A DNA stretch of 64,000 bases from Daejeonella sp. Its GTDB lineage: Bacteria; Bacteroidota; Bacteroidia; Sphingobacteriales; Sphingobacteriaceae. Under the pieces are notes generated by a model that searched no databases, was not told the origin of the DNA, and was given only the letters and a program-made list of their open reading frames with translations. Numbering within the stretch: the stretch's first letter is position 1; each line of letters begins with the position of its first letter. Positions 43,601 through 52,436 of the stretch are shown here, piece after piece. The DNA is taken from the NCBI RefSeq assembly GCF_030695525.1, contig NZ_JAUYSS010000047.1, positions 1-64,000 of the forward strand. The letters run 5' to 3'. The position numbers were made by a program, and so were the translations under genes.

Positions 43601-44581
43601 ACCGATAACAATTTATTTAAAATGGAAGGGAATTCCATCGTTACTACACGTCCACTGGATTATGAAGAAAAGCATCAGTATTCTGTCAGAGTTAGGTCTG
43701 AGGGTGTATTTGGTGAAACAGTGGAGAAAATAATAAGTCCATTACTTATCAATGTGAATGAAAGTCCTCAAATGCGAAAAATTCCAATTGAAGTAATTTG
43801 TTCTGAAGGTTCAATTCAATTAGAAGAAATTACTGCGGGGCCGGAAAATGACCAGAACGTAAAGATTTATGTGAAAGTAAATGGACTGGGGACAAAAAAT
43901 TATTTTGAGATTACGCAGCCGGTCAATGGCACTTCTCTGTTAAGCTATAGAATCCCAAATAAGCAGATTAAAAGTGTCGATCTCCGGATTATTCTAAAAG
44001 ATGATGGCGGCATACTTAATGGAGGGATTGATTCTGCAATTTATAATTATACTTTTAAAATTATACCTAAAACAGCTATCCGCATTACCTCAGATAAAGG
44101 ACTTACTCTGCTAAGGGGAACTTCATCTGTCTTATCCTCAAACGGCAGCGGTAAATTTCAATGGTATTTTAACAAACAAAGAATAGAGGGTGCGCAGAAT
44201 GATTATTTAAAAATAAATGCCGAAGAGAGTGGGGAATATAGTGTACAGGTAATAAATGAGGGTGGCTGTATCAGTGAAAGTCACATTAATATTATCGTAG
44301 CAGATAGGGTGTTGGTTAGCTGCACCAATTTAATAACTCCAAACTCAGATGGAATAAATGATTCTTTCATTGCCAGGAACATTGAGCAGTTTCCCGGGAA
44401 TGAATTATGGATAATGGATCGAACTGGCAAGCTGGTTTATAACCAGAAAAACTATTCCAATAATTGGCAGGGTACTTCAAGTGGTGCCATGCTGCCAAAG
44501 GGAACATATTATTACGTGCTCGATCTTGGTAATAAAAAAGACATATTAAAGGGCTTTATCACTGTGCTTTACGAACAATAG
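40652..44581 (+). CDS. NHL-propeller, Ig-like, MBG-domain T9SS cargo protein
   Basis: About 1309 aa from ATG at 40652; a TTG 21 bases upstream and an internal ATG at 40739 are alternatives, and the latter gives a cleaner signal peptide (MFLNPVFFPLLFVINIFSA). It has an FN3-like domain, then five or six NHL repeats (IYVADQVDNRIRKISP type; about 225-545) forming a beta-propeller. Ig-like, Big_5 (about 575-700), two MBG-type domains (about 770-960), a cadherin-like segment and the C-terminal gliding-motility domain (PNSDGINDSF, PKGTYYYVLD) follow. It is likely a surface adhesin or scaffold secreted by T9SS. Confidence 0.88.
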   Translation: MIVLAKDMGKVIRADRFIKYFTRASNAGRMFLNPVFFPLLFVINIFSAPGLGNTTFEVVHGNISSFSTLAKPIVSDPKITTVGRDSINIEVSIIGDSGALIQEKGIIYSLISNVNHEETKITYGSGGGTYHILLTGLPQNKVYRVKAYAINEEGISYSPEKEFDTFNSPRFTTLPTTEVDYDTEYFSIVKTEPVKGQETKISAISIPAWLNISSEPMARLFAGGEHVGSSDGKGIMARFSAPYALASNSMGTIYVADQVDNRIRKISPEGEVSTIAGILSAGFRDGKGIEARFDTPSGIAVDQQGNLYISDQNNHSIRKISPAGQVITLAGSKKAGAADGKGSDASFKSPAGICIDNKGFIYVADRGNNLIRVISPEGIVSTLAGSGKLGYADGNGKTARFNAPTGIAVDGAGYVYVADQVNNRIRKISPTGEVSTFAGNGEFSNRDGEASQATFRYPTALVFDPQENLYVADQLNHSIRKISTIGEVSTIKISNTRDSNIGANASIFKNPSGICFNRDGDLLLADYHNHNIKKIIENTLLYGTPSKSQLGSHKIILQASNNIGSRIQESTIIVKDNISPKIVSTSPVNLSEGVDRTVDIHITFDEEIILSNSGSISIHDGDKIFQKYNIAEAATSKEILLSEDQKSLILAVKDLPPATLFNVYIDNGIVQDISKNLFKQGSSSLISWSFTTKSKQAQNLIFMPLTEKTYGDSVFKLGPLYSSSGLPITYYAEDPTLLLIFADSARVLKAGSTRVIAVQNGDDDYLPATVVQSLPIQPRPIVIRPKTGQVMTYGSVQPEIKFDIIAGSLVSGDKFSGGLLKSPGDTIGEYAISIGSLTLGTNYQIKMQDMTMLVHKAPLLIRANDQTKIAGNPNPIFTCSYEGFVNGDSPADLLKKPELTCVSTTKSLIGTYPINLMGAEAKNYIISYQPGILTVQASDEAEFDYQYIDLHENMPTGTPAVRLQQNKPGSQPLIFTLVKGDGDTDNNLFKMEGNSIVTTRPLDYEEKHQYSVRVRSEGVFGETVEKIISPLLINVNESPQMRKIPIEVICSEGSIQLEEITAGPENDQNVKIYVKVNGLGTKNYFEITQPVNGTSLLSYRIPNKQIKSVDLRIILKDDGGILNGGIDSAIYNYTFKIIPKTAIRITSDKGLTLLRGTSSVLSSNGSGKFQWYFNKQRIEGAQNDYLKINAEESGEYSVQVINEGGCISESHINIIVADRVLVSCTNLITPNSDGINDSFIARNIEQFPGNELWIMDRTGKLVYNQKNYSNNWQGTSSGAMLPKGTYYYVLDLGNKKDILKGFITVLYEQ

Positions 44582-44613
44582 AATAAGATTGATTTTGCTT
44601 GCTTTCGCACCCT

Positions 44614-44886
44614 CTAGCGCTTTCTCATTTGCCTAAGCTGAATCTTTTGTACATTTACACCTAGTGTAACATAGATTCTGCCTTTTGTGACATCAATATT
44701 TGGTTTTTGATATTGTCCATTCCACCACAGTATTGTACAATCGGTTCGTGGTGCTTTGATATCAATTATTTCTTCGTTTGTTATTTCAGAATCACTATTT
44801 AACGAAAATCCATGATCAGTAATTTTTTCACCAATTGCTGAAAAGCCCAAGTGTTGTTGATCCGTTTGATTTTCCATATTTTTCAT
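44614..44886 (-). CDS. Hypothetical small protein downstream of the DUF4157 gene
   Basis: 90 aa, or 87 from MENQ. No signal peptide or membrane segment. It has an acidic N-terminal half (EITNEEIIDIKAPRTD) and a basic C-terminus (IQLRQMRKR), with an aromatic WWNGQY motif. I do not recognise the family. It starts 20 bases after the stop of the large DUF4157 gene on the same strand, so it is probably co-transcribed. A role as chaperone, adaptor or immunity protein for the large protein is only a guess. Confidence 0.6.
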   Translation of the reverse strand: MKNMENQTDQQHLGFSAIGEKITDHGFSLNSDSEITNEEIIDIKAPRTDCTILWWNGQYQKPNIDVTKGRIYVTLGVNVQKIQLRQMRKR

Positions 44887-44906
44887 TAATAAAATGCTGT
44901 GTAATT

Positions 44907-47900
44907 CTACTTACTACCTTTTTCAATTTGTCTTTGATGATCCTGCACCAATTTGAAAGCTGTTTGCTTACCAGTTTCGGACACACTTTCAAAAACAGTT
45001 TTGTTCGTCAACATAACCTTTCTAAATTCAAGGTATGCAGTGGCAAATTTTTCGTAGTCACTTGCCCCAAACCATGCACCGGTTTTAATAGTTTTTGATT
45101 GTAGCGAATCATCCCCCCAAAATTTACTGTGCAAGTGCTCCTTTTTTATTTTCTCAACAGCTTCGAGCACCTTGCTTTTTTCTAATAGTAAAGCATGATA
45201 GGAAGAGATTATATCTTTTGGATAGGCCTCAGCGAATGCCTTCACTTTTTCATTGTAATGCGTAACAAAGGCCTGAGCAATATTGGAACTGCTTCCCAGA
45301 ATTTTAACATTACTCAAAATTTGTTCCTTAAGATATTTTTCTCCTTTATCTACTTGTGACATCAGTTCACTCTCGGGTTTAAGTGAATCACCTAATGAAT
45401 CTAATACCTTGTAAATTTCATCCCAATTACATCTATTGTCAATGAACTGATTGTAAAACTGCAAATTAGCAAGGGCTACATTATTGAACTTTTTAGATTC
45501 ACCGGGCAGTTGATTATCTTTTTGGTATGCGGCTGTTCTTCCGGTTTCTGCAGTTTTGATTACGTCAATAGCTTCTTGCTTTTCCTTTTCCGCGAATCTA
45601 TGATTGTAGTCTAAATCTAATAATTGTTCAATAGTAAGTCCTTTGGCCTCTTCTTTTACAGATGGATCAACGTGTTTATCCAACATTTCTTTATCGGCCA
45701 GAGCATTTTTTCCCATATCCGGATCCGTCCGTTTTTTATTTGAGAATTCGAATTTACCAAGAGATTTTTCACCTAATGTCAGACTAAACTGTTTTCGGAA
45801 GAAATAGAGGGCTGTAGCCACAATATCCAAATAAGCCCCAACTTTTGCTTCCCCTTGTATATCATAGGTAAATCCGGAATCATCATCTTTCAAATTCTTT
45901 GAAGCAGGCTCTTCCTCTAATGGGAAGCCTTTCTGGTAGCCAATTTCGGTATTCATATCGAACTTACCTGCCGCCCTTAAAAGTAAAGCTAAAGCAATTA
46001 GAAGCTGGCTTCCTCCCTGAATACCCCCAAATACTCCTCCTTCAACATTGGCAGTGAAATTCGTTTTGGCATTAAGCATAATTGATTTTTTTTCATTGTC
46101 TAGTTCAATGATTGCTGCAAGCTCTTTTGCAAATTTTCCGCCATATTCAATATATATACCAAAAATGGCTGAAACGGCAGGAAAAACCGGAATAGTGGCA
46201 CTCAATTCGTATCTGGAACTCGACCAATTATCTCCGAGTATCTCACTAATTTTATTCAGAGGGTTAGGCATTTTTATCTCTGCTTTACCCGAAGTAATCT
46301 GGTAATCCGGACTAACAGATTCATTGAAACTTAAGCCCACATCACCTTCAATTTCTCCTGTACTTTTAATCCCAAGATATTCAGGCAAATTGAGGTTCAT
46401 TGAACCATGTACCATCACTTTTAAACTACCGTCCTTACCTTTTGCAATTTTATATTCCTTGGGTTTGAGCGTAAATACTTTTACATTGAATTCATTTCCC
46501 GAAGCATCTGTTTTTAGTTCTTCAAAAGCAATACCCGATTTGCTGATAGCAATATTCTTTCCCGTAAAGGTTTTATTGAGATCCTTGATGCCCACACTCA
46601 AACTAAGTTCCTCAGCATTGATTTTTTGTTCTTTTGAGCTGAAGTTGAATTTTTTGGCCTCAACCTTTTGTCCTAATAATTCGAATTTTAAGTTGCCCTG
46701 ATCTATGGAATAATACTTTTCACCTTCTGGATTCCAGTGGATTTTCACATCCCCACCCGTTTGGAAATTTTCGAATCCAACCGGTGATTCCTTCGTGTTG
46801 AACTGATAAGTGGTTTCGCCTTCAAATGCACTTAATTTTTTAGAATAGGCAATACTTGTTTTCTTCAGACTAAAAAAACTATAATCGACATCAGGAAGCT
46901 CGCCTTCAATTTTATCGTAATCAAAGCCACTTTCAGTGATCGAAATGCCCGACACTGTAAGTGCAACAGGATTGTCAAAAATGTTAATACCTCCCCGGGC
47001 CTCTTGAACAGAGAATTTCTTTGCACTGTAATTATAGGCTATGCCATTTAGTTTTAGGTTCAGGCCGCCAATGTTAGCTTCGCTTCTGCCATTCTTAATC
47101 TTAATGTTCTCAATAGTATTTTTAGTATCTACCCGAACAGTTACCCTGCCTTTGGCATTGGCAAGATTACCTATGGTCAGATCCAGCTCTCCCTTCACCT
47201 CTATCGCTTGTCCTTTGAAATATTTGATCGTAGGGTCGATAACCTGTATGCCCATTTGTGTGTCAATTATTCCGTTGATTTTCCCCTCCAGCCTGTTAAA
47301 ATCGGCTTGCCCTTGCTTAATTGAAGTGTCGAATGCTTTTAATGAAATTTTGCGACCGAGAACTTCTACTGAGCCTGTAGCTTCCGCTGCATTAAATGTA
47401 TTTTCCTTGTAAGTATAACTGAATTTTGACATTTCAAATATCACTCCATCCATTTCAAATTTGGCGGATTTCCCATCTACTGTGATATTGTTAAAGGTGT
47501 CGTCACTATTGAATTCTATTTTAACTGTTCCATTTGTGGAAATTATGCCTGCAAGGGATATTTTTAGCTCACCTGAAAACCAGTATTTGCCTGAAATAAG
47601 ATTGAAGTTGGCTGCCGGCTTTAGAACTGAAAATCCTAAGTTAGTGTCAAAATCAGAACCCTCTTTAGAGCCAGACTTTATAAGTCCATGCTCAGCAGCA
47701 TTAATATCATCCAATTCGGATGTGTATAACAGGTTTACCGAAGGAGGATAAGTGCTTTTGTATGTTTTAACAAGCTCCAGTAAAGTCCGATAATCACCTA
47801 CTGACTTATGGAAGATTTTTCTGTTTGTTACCGGGTTGCTAACAAAGTTTTCCAGGCTGGTTTGAAGACCCCTGTATTTATTAATGATTTCCGGGTAATT

Positions 47901-48854
47901 GCTTGTTGTCTGATTCAAAAACCTGTAAATGGAAACTCTTTTTGCCTTTTCGTTTTCGTCTTCTTTTTCTCCGGACGCCTGGGCCTGGGCATGCCGTTCG
48001 AGCCATGTTCTTGCTAGAGGTTTTAATTCTTTAAGTAGTGCTTGTTTCTCTGCCACATCCTGTGATTTATTGAATTCATCGGACAGACGAAGGATCTGAG
48101 AGTAGCTGCTTTCATTTCCAAAAAACCGATTCAATCTGGCGGCCACAGTCAGTTCTCCTTGGAACTTTATTTGGGATTCCTCACCCATATGGGCGCCACT
48201 TTTTTTAAGTTCATCTAACTTTTTTCTGTGTGCTGCAGATTTCGGTTCTACTTTTTTTTCTGCTTTGATACCCTCTTCTTCTCCCGTTTCTGCTAAATCA
48301 AAGAATTCTTCTGTTTCATCCTCTTTACCCTTCAATTGCAAGGTAGGTTTTACACGCCCTTGTTTTTGTTGTACCACATGCCAGGCTTCATGAGGTAAAT
48401 GTCTGTCCTGCCCGGAGGCTACATGGATATCAGTTCCCTGAGCATATGCATGAGCTTGTAAAGTTGCGGGCTTATCAGAATTATAGTGAACCTTGACGTC
48501 GTCCAAAGAATACCCTGAAAGATTTTCAATTCCTGATTTAAGCTGATCTGGTAATCCGGTGTTGTTATTCTGCTGATTGAGGCTGGATTGTTGTGGAGCA
48601 GGATTTTCTGTGCGTTGTGCGACCCCTGATTTATTTTGGTCAGCCATCTGCTGATATGACCGGAGTTGCTTTACCTGCTGACTATTATTGGCCATGTCCT
48701 GGTAAGTTCTCAGTCGCTGTACCAAAGGAGCTGTCCCCAATAGTTTATCCTGACTAACCTCTGCAAGCTCTTCCCCACTGCTTTGCTGCTTTACGGAAAT
48801 CGCGGCAGCAGCACGGCTATTGTTCTCAGATGTTTGGGGAGCGTGAACATTCAT
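44907..48854 (-). CDS. DUF4157 (eCIS-core) domain protein, large orphan
   Basis: 1315 aa with no signal peptide. The N-terminus has two LRxYQxMA repeats (residues 48-71), typical of Bacteroidota DUF4157 proteins. DUF4157 spans about 97-175 (GYSLDDVKVHYNS, AYAQGTDIHVA) with the zinc-metallopeptidase HExxH as HEAWH at 155-159 (48378-48392). A long charged linker leads to a large repeat region (about 395-800) with alternating beta strands. A glycine-rich hydrophobic segment (GGIQGGSQLLIALALLLRAA) is near 970. A helical C-terminus ends the protein. Family members are linked to extracellular contractile injection systems, but none is in the window. Exact function is unknown. Confidence 0.85.
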   Translation of the reverse strand: MNVHAPQTSENNSRAAAAISVKQQSSGEELAEVSQDKLLGTAPLVQRLRTYQDMANNSQQVKQLRSYQQMADQNKSGVAQRTENPAPQQSSLNQQNNNTGLPDQLKSGIENLSGYSLDDVKVHYNSDKPATLQAHAYAQGTDIHVASGQDRHLPHEAWHVVQQKQGRVKPTLQLKGKEDETEEFFDLAETGEEEGIKAEKKVEPKSAAHRKKLDELKKSGAHMGEESQIKFQGELTVAARLNRFFGNESSYSQILRLSDEFNKSQDVAEKQALLKELKPLARTWLERHAQAQASGEKEDENEKAKRVSIYRFLNQTTSNYPEIINKYRGLQTSLENFVSNPVTNRKIFHKSVGDYRTLLELVKTYKSTYPPSVNLLYTSELDDINAAEHGLIKSGSKEGSDFDTNLGFSVLKPAANFNLISGKYWFSGELKISLAGIISTNGTVKIEFNSDDTFNNITVDGKSAKFEMDGVIFEMSKFSYTYKENTFNAAEATGSVEVLGRKISLKAFDTSIKQGQADFNRLEGKINGIIDTQMGIQVIDPTIKYFKGQAIEVKGELDLTIGNLANAKGRVTVRVDTKNTIENIKIKNGRSEANIGGLNLKLNGIAYNYSAKKFSVQEARGGINIFDNPVALTVSGISITESGFDYDKIEGELPDVDYSFFSLKKTSIAYSKKLSAFEGETTYQFNTKESPVGFENFQTGGDVKIHWNPEGEKYYSIDQGNLKFELLGQKVEAKKFNFSSKEQKINAEELSLSVGIKDLNKTFTGKNIAISKSGIAFEELKTDASGNEFNVKVFTLKPKEYKIAKGKDGSLKVMVHGSMNLNLPEYLGIKSTGEIEGDVGLSFNESVSPDYQITSGKAEIKMPNPLNKISEILGDNWSSSRYELSATIPVFPAVSAIFGIYIEYGGKFAKELAAIIELDNEKKSIMLNAKTNFTANVEGGVFGGIQGGSQLLIALALLLRAAGKFDMNTEIGYQKGFPLEEEPASKNLKDDDSGFTYDIQGEAKVGAYLDIVATALYFFRKQFSLTLGEKSLGKFEFSNKKRTDPDMGKNALADKEMLDKHVDPSVKEEAKGLTIEQLLDLDYNHRFAEKEKQEAIDVIKTAETGRTAAYQKDNQLPGESKKFNNVALANLQFYNQFIDNRCNWDEIYKVLDSLGDSLKPESELMSQVDKGEKYLKEQILSNVKILGSSSNIAQAFVTHYNEKVKAFAEAYPKDIISSYHALLLEKSKVLEAVEKIKKEHLHSKFWGDDSLQSKTIKTGAWFGASDYEKFATAYLEFRKVMLTNKTVFESVSETGKQTAFKLVQDHQRQIEKGSK

Positions 48855-49150
48855 TCTTATTACATCTCTGGAAAACTTTCCTTAAACTTTTGGCACAACA
48901 AATCAAAAGTAAATTTCAATAGTTTAAATTAAATTTTTTTCACGAAAAAAAAGAAGAACGCTGAGAAAGTTCGGTTTTTGGTAGCTTAATCTCTTTATGA
49001 CTTTACAGTCCGGATGCAGTATTGCCATAAGCAAATATATTTTACTTAAGGAAGACAAGATGTTTACGAGAGTACCCGATTTGTCAGGAATTAAAAATGC
49101 TTTCTTAGGAATTTGCTTAATAGAGATACGACACTGCGTTACAATTCAAC

Positions 49151-49180
49151 AAAAAAGGCCTCAGAATTACCTGAAGCCTT
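49151..49180 (-). terminator. Terminator of the tRNA-Ala transcript
   Basis: On the minus strand, AAGGCTTCAG pairs with CTGAGGCCTT (one G-U) around a 6-base loop and is followed by TTTTTT. It lies 5 bases after the tRNA 3' end. Confidence 0.8.
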
Positions 49181-49185
49181 ATATG

Positions 49186-49259
49186 TGGAGAATATCGGAT
49201 TCGAACCGATCACCTCTTCACTGCCAGCGAAGCGCTCTAGCCAAATGAGCTAATCCCCC
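49186..49259 (-). tRNA. tRNA-Ala (anticodon GGC)
   Basis: 74 nt on the minus strand, folding as a standard cloverleaf. The acceptor is GGGGGAT/ATTCTCC with G-U pairs and the D-arm GCTC-GAGC. The anticodon stem is CTTCG/TGAAG with loop CTGGCAG, anticodon GGC. The T-arm is ATCGG-TTCGAAT-CCGAT. Discriminator A. The 3' CCA is not encoded. A terminator follows directly. Confidence 0.95.
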
Positions 49260-49432
49260 TTATTACACTTGTGCAAAATTGAGCATTTTTATTGCTTTTT
49301 GCAATAGATAATTTGATTATATGGTGAGTATGTGTTTTAAATAAAAAATATTCGGCAACTGAATATTTTAAATAGCTATTGAAATAATATCTAGAGATCT
49401 GGATTTTACCCTTTGATCATAATAAATATTTT

Positions 49433-50593
49433 ATGTCTCTGATATTCATCCTTTTGACATATTTGTGGACCGAATATTCAAATGCCATTGATAGCGATTT
49501 TTTCAGAATGTACCATCAAGCTGCAGAAACCGGACAATCAATTGCCTTTGAGGATAATTATGCTAGCCAGGGAAAGTGGTTTGAAGTGACTGTTTAGCCA
49601 TCGGTGAATGGACTATCTGTATACTTTAAAGGTATTACATTCGGTAAAGAGATTGATCTGCGCATAGTCGAGGCAAATGATTGGTTTAAGAAAGTGCCTT
49701 AGGCTACCAATGAAGCAATTTGGGAGGAGGAATACCGATTCAAGAGAGAGGATGGTACATTGGCCTTTGTACTCGACAGAGGGATAGTTATCAGGGATAA
49801 AAGCGGTGCCCCAGTCAGGATGGTTGGTGCTATGCAGGATATCTCCTATCGAAAGGAATACGAACATCAGCTCCAAACACTGAATGAATCCCTTAGAAAG
49901 AATATTGCCGAGTTGGAAGTAGTTAACGAGGAATTGGAGCAATTTGCATTCATCACATCACATGATTTACAGGAACCTTTGCGGATGATCACAAGCTTCC
50001 TGCATCAATTGGATCGAAAATATTCTGATAAACTTGACGATAAGGCAAGACAATATATTAATTTTGCAACGGAAGGGGCAGTCAGGAGGAAGCAAATCAT
50101 CCTGGATTTGTTGGAATTTTCAAGGGCAGGTAAACTGAATGAAAATAAAAATGAGGTTAATCTGGAGGAACTGTTGGATCAATATAAACTTTTACGCTCA
50201 AAGCTTATTCAGGAAAAATCTGTGAAACTGATCCATGAGAAGCTTCCTGTAATTTCTGCTTTTTCAGTCCCGCTCACCCAAACCATTCATTGCCTGCTGG
50301 ATAATGCGATAAAATATTCCAATGATTCAAAGAAACCAATGATTGCCATGGACGTATCAGAAGAGAAGAAACATTGGACATTCACTATCAAGGATAATGG
50401 AATTGGGATTGAGGCAGAGTATTTTGATCGTATTTTTATAATTTTTCAAAGACTTCACAATCGAAGCGAATACAGCGGAACAGGAATGGGTTTGGCTATA
50501 GTAAAGAAAAATGTAGAAAGCTGGGGTGGAAAAATCTGGCTGGAATCAGAAATGGAAAAGGGCAGCACTTTTTATTTCACTGTCCCTAAATAA
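49433..50593 (+). pseudogene. Decayed PAS-PAS-histidine kinase
   Basis: I read one frame from ATG at 49433 through the kinase core. PAS1 end: DFFRMYHQAAETGQS, then GKWFEVTV-stop-PSVNGLSVYF. PAS2 start: EANDWFKKVP-stop-ATNEAIWEEEYRF. In-frame TAG stops lie at 49595-49597 and 49700-49702. The usual middle of PAS2 (about 60 residues) is missing between ATNEAIW and EEEYRF, suggesting an internal deletion, and PAS1 lacks its N-terminal half. The remaining 278 codons are open (PAC remnant, HisKA with FITSHDLQEPLR, HATPase with IKDNGIGI). A truncated product could be made only from an internal TTG at 49760. Confidence 0.85.
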
Positions 50594-50602
50594 AAAATAA
50601 AA

Positions 50603-51025
50603 ATGAAGCCAATACACATATTATTAGTTGAAGATAATGAAGGAGATATACTCCTTACCTTAGAGGCATTTGAAGAGGGAAAGATCACTAATAATACAAC
50701 AGTTATTAAGGACGGGAAATCTGCAATTGATTTTCTAAATGAACATGCAGGTACAGACGGGTTTCCTGATTTAGTTTTGCTTGATGTCAATCTCCCCAGG
50801 AAAAACGGACACGAAGTACTCACTTATATAAAAACGAATGAACATTTAAAAAGTTTACCGGTAATTATGCTCACAACATCATCTTCTGACCGGGATATCA
50901 GGCTTTCTTATCAAAATCACGCCAATTGCTATATTACCAAGCCTGTTGGAGCTACCGATTTTATGGATGCAATAGTTAAGATAGAGGAATTCTGGATCAA
51001 CATTGTGCAATTGCCCAAACGCTGA
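50603..51025 (+). CDS. Response regulator (Rcp1-like)
   Basis: 140 aa receiver of the Rcp1 type. The acidic pair is in HILLVEDNEGD, the phosphoacceptor is Asp61 in LLDVNLPRKNGH, and Lys113 is in YITKPVGATDF. It starts 9 bases after the kinase pseudogene and would be the natural partner of that SHDLQEPLR-type kinase. With its kinase broken it may be orphaned or serve another kinase. Confidence 0.93.
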   Translation: MKPIHILLVEDNEGDILLTLEAFEEGKITNNTTVIKDGKSAIDFLNEHAGTDGFPDLVLLDVNLPRKNGHEVLTYIKTNEHLKSLPVIMLTTSSSDRDIRLSYQNHANCYITKPVGATDFMDAIVKIEEFWINIVQLPKR

Positions 51026-51027
51026 TT

Positions 51028-52071
51028 ATGCCTTTTTTAAAAGATAAAAAACCATATCGAATTTTAGTTGTTGAGGATAATCCAGGTGATTTTACTTTGG
51101 TAGAGGATTATATATTGGAGTACATTATCAAACCTCAAATTGTTAATACCCGTGATTTTTATAAAACAAAAGCACTTTTAACCAGCACAGAATTACAGCC
51201 TTTTGATATTATATTTTTAGATCTCAGCCTCCCTGATAAAGATGGTGAAGATTTAATCAGGGAAATGCTTTTGCTTGGCGGGGGCTGTCCGATAGTGGTT
51301 TTGACCGGCTTTTCTGATGTCAATTTCAGTATAAAATCTTTGGCATTGGGAATATCCGATTATCTGTTAAAAGATGATTTGAATCCAACCTCTGTTTACA
51401 AAAGTATCATCTACAATATTGAACGGAAGAAGAGTTTGTTGGATATGCAGGAATCAGAGAAAAGGTACAGTGATCTTTTCCATCTCAATCCTGAACCTAT
51501 GTGGGTATTTGATTTTGAAACACTTCAGTTTCTGGATGTCAACAATGCAGCAATACAAAGTTACGGTTATAGTTTAGACGAATTTATGTCTATGACAATT
51601 AAGGATATACGTCCGGCAGAGGATATTTCAATACTAAACGAAGCAATCGAATGGGTTGGCTCTAATCCGGGAGGATGGTTGAAAAATAAATTCAGACATT
51701 TGAAAAAGAATGGTGAAATTATTATTGTAGAAATAAAGAACAATAGCATTCTTTTTAAAGGGAGATATGCCCAATTGATCTTAGCACATAATATTACAGA
51801 GCGGGTCAATTACATCAACGCAATTGAAGAGCAGAATCAGAAGCTTAGTGAGATTTCCTGGATGCAGTCACATGTGGTTAGGGCTCCGATCGCGAGGCTC
51901 ATGGGTCTGATAGATCTTATAAAACATCCCACAAGTTCAGAAGAATTAAAAGAAGAGATTTTAGGATATATTCTCATTTCAGCACATGAACTTGATCAGA
52001 TCGTGCGGGAAATCACGAGAAAAGCAGAGGAAGTAGGCCCCAATCTGGACAATTTGAAGGATAAATTCTGA
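51028..52071 (+). CDS. Receiver-PAS protein with a DHp-like helix and no ATPase domain
   Basis: 347 aa. The receiver (about 10-130) has phosphoacceptor Asp65 in IIFLDLSLPDKDGED and the KDDL motif. A PAS domain follows (about 150-265). The C-terminal helix (about 275-335) has WMQSHVVRAPIARLMGLIDL, a kinase-like phosphoacceptor His. There is no HATPase domain and the gene ends cleanly two bases into the usual position, so this is not a kinase by itself. It starts two bases after the preceding response regulator. It could act as a phosphotransfer or dimerisation protein. Confidence 0.9.
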   Translation: MPFLKDKKPYRILVVEDNPGDFTLVEDYILEYIIKPQIVNTRDFYKTKALLTSTELQPFDIIFLDLSLPDKDGEDLIREMLLLGGGCPIVVLTGFSDVNFSIKSLALGISDYLLKDDLNPTSVYKSIIYNIERKKSLLDMQESEKRYSDLFHLNPEPMWVFDFETLQFLDVNNAAIQSYGYSLDEFMSMTIKDIRPAEDISILNEAIEWVGSNPGGWLKNKFRHLKKNGEIIIVEIKNNSILFKGRYAQLILAHNITERVNYINAIEEQNQKLSEISWMQSHVVRAPIARLMGLIDLIKHPTSSEELKEEILGYILISAHELDQIVREITRKAEEVGPNLDNLKDKF

Positions 52072-52436
52072 ATCCCGCTCGAATCATTTATCCAATCATT
52101 CGATTTCTCGGCAAAGATCATTATAACTGAATCAACGCATTCTGTTTTTCTATGTCTCTTCAAATATCCATACCCCCATAGATTTTTAATTAAACTTTTA
52201 TGTCACATTAATTTAATTTGAAATCAGTTCATTTATGAAATTTACTTTTCATATTTTATTTATAATATGCTGATTATTAGATAATTAATAATAATTATTC
52301 TTATATTTTAACATTTCTATCAGGCTTTTCCAAATCCAATTTATTCTTCAAAATAAAATATTCACCTAATGCAGGCTTAATATCCCAAATGGACTTTTGG
52401 CGCTAAGTTATTTATGCACCTAAAGTTCAAATTTTT
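52072..52436. other. Gap upstream of susC, AT-rich
   Basis: 365 bases with no gene. It is strongly AT-rich with A/T runs near 52200-52350. A weak imperfect hairpin of ATGATT/AATCAT type lies at about 52080-52110. The susC promoter should be here; the closest candidate, CTTTTGGCG near 52393, is a poor match. Confidence 0.4.

Noticed and set aside
48997-49248. An 83-codon plus-strand reading frame
   Set aside because: It overlaps the tRNA-Ala gene and its terminator on the other strand and has no recognisable protein feature.
44907-49259. Genomic island at the tRNA-Ala 3' end carrying the DUF4157 gene
   Set aside because: No integrase, no duplicated tRNA 3' end, and no sharp base-composition edge could be seen by reading alone.
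49595-49702. TAG recoding or readthrough in the kinase frame
   Set aside because: All intact genes here use TAG as an ordinary stop where it occurs, and the same kinase region also shows a PAS deletion, so decay explains it better.
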